A stretch of 6,653 bases of DNA from NCBI GenBank assembly GCA_902783295.1, contig CACZQT010000029.1, positions 1 through 6,653 of the forward strand, written 5' to 3'. The notes below the pieces were generated by a model. The model searched no databases and had not been told where the DNA came from. It saw only the letters and a program-made list of their open reading frames with translations. Both the position numbers and the translations under genes were made by a program. Origin of the DNA: an uncultured Lachnospiraceae bacterium (GTDB lineage Bacteria > Bacillota > Clostridia > Lachnospirales > Lachnospiraceae). Below, in pieces: positions 6,003-6,653 of this stretch (within the stretch, counting starts at the first letter, position 1; every line of letters starts with the position of its first letter).

Positions 6003-6653
6003 CTATTCCCGTGGTCCGTTATATTTGAGGCAGAGCATAGTCAGGTCGTCGAACTGCTCTGCGCCGCCTACAAATGCATCCACTTCTTTACGGACATTCT
6101 CCAGAGTCCTTTCGGGGGCAGCTTCCGGCTCCTCGTTCAGGGCCTGGATCATCCGCTCTGTTCCGAACATCTTATTATCCGCATTGGCAGCCTCCGGCAC
6201 GCCGTCGGTGTACACGAACAGCTTGTCCCCCGGTTCCAGCTGAATCTCGTATTCTCTGTACCGGACGCCTTCCATGCCGCCGATCACGAGGCCGTGCTTA
6301 TCCTTCAGCAGGGAGAAAACTCCGTTCTTCATCAGAGCCGGATATTCATGGCCGGCGTTGGCCGCCCGGATGGTGCCTGTGGATATTTCCAGGATGCCCA
6401 GCCAGACGGTGATGAACATCTGCTCCTGGTTGTTCGAGCAGATGGCTTCGTTGGTTTTCGAAAGAATCTCCGAAGCGGACTGACCCAGCATGGCGACGCT
6501 CTGCAGGATAATCTTGGATGCCATCATAAACAGGGCGGCCGGCACTCCTTTGCCGGAAACATCCGCGATGACCATGCCCAGATGGTCGTCATCGATCAGG
6601 AAGAAATCGTAGAAATCACCGCCTACTTCTCTGGCCGGATCCATGGTGGCGTA
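6003..6653 (-). CDS. SpoIIE-type PP2C serine/threonine phosphatase domain (5' end outside window)
   Basis: The C-terminal 216 residues of a PP2C-like phosphatase of the SpoIIE/RsbU class are visible. Such enzymes dephosphorylate anti-anti-sigma factors or similar proteins using two metal ions. Metal-site motifs are visible: EVGGDFYD near the start of the visible part, IADVSGKGVPAALFM, VYTDGVPEA and the terminal QFDDLTML. An in-frame ATG at 6644 lies inside the conserved block (Tyr-Ala-Thr-Met-Asp-Pro-Ala-Arg-Glu), and the frame stays open to the edge. It is therefore internal, and the real start with any sensor domain (PAS, GAF, HAMP or membrane) lies beyond base 6653. The stop is followed by a stem-loop and then the acetyltransferase gene. 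The target cannot be inferred. Confidence 0.9.
   Translation of the reverse strand, partial: YATMDPAREVGGDFYDFFLIDDDHLGMVIADVSGKGVPAALFMMASKIILQSVAMLGQSASEILSKTNEAICSNNQEQMFITVWLGILEISTGTIRAANAGHEYPALMKNGVFSLLKDKHGLVIGGMEGVRYREYEIQLEPGDKLFVYTDGVPEAANADNKMFGTERMIQALNEEPEAAPERTLENVRKEVDAFVGGAEQFDDLTMLCLKYNGPRE

Overview
The window looks like chromosomal DNA of an anaerobic Gram-positive bacterium, most likely a gut or rumen Clostridium-type Firmicute. This rests on an oxygen-sensitive glycyl radical enzyme with its activase, strong AGGAGG-type ribosome sites, moderate GC content, and GGGAC-GTCCC palindromic intergenic repeats of the kind I associate with Clostridia. The taxonomic placement is inference; there is no rRNA or other marker gene.

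Layout. Bases 1-202 hold no convincing gene. They contain a 22-bp dyad, a good promoter and the ribosome site for the first gene. Bases 203-1804 (+) encode a secreted family-5 (peptide/nickel type) solute-binding protein, with no permease or ATPase in view. Everything right of it lies on the minus strand and converges on it: in transcription order, a SpoIIE/PP2C-type phosphatase (cut by the right edge), a small COG2388-type acetyltransferase, a glycyl radical enzyme (GRE), and a radical-SAM GRE-activating enzyme. A probable terminator overlaps the activase stop codon.

How the genes work together. The activase would use S-adenosylmethionine and [4Fe-4S] clusters to place a radical on Gly780 of the GRE. 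That radical moves to Cys446, which attacks the substrate. The substrate is not evident: the GRE has a Cys-Val-Asp motif where many GRE eliminases and decarboxylases have Cys-x-Glu, so it may belong to an unassigned subgroup. GRE and activase form one module, but 121 bp separate them. That gap holds a palindromic repeat and a terminator-like hairpin, suggesting the activase is made at a lower level. The phosphatase and acetyltransferase look like a separate upstream unit, divided from the GRE by a 254-bp gap with a 32-bp perfect hairpin and a possible promoter.

The points most worth a second look are the atypical GRE active site, the two related palindromic repeats, the hairpin between GRE and activase, and the orphan binding protein without a usable lipobox.
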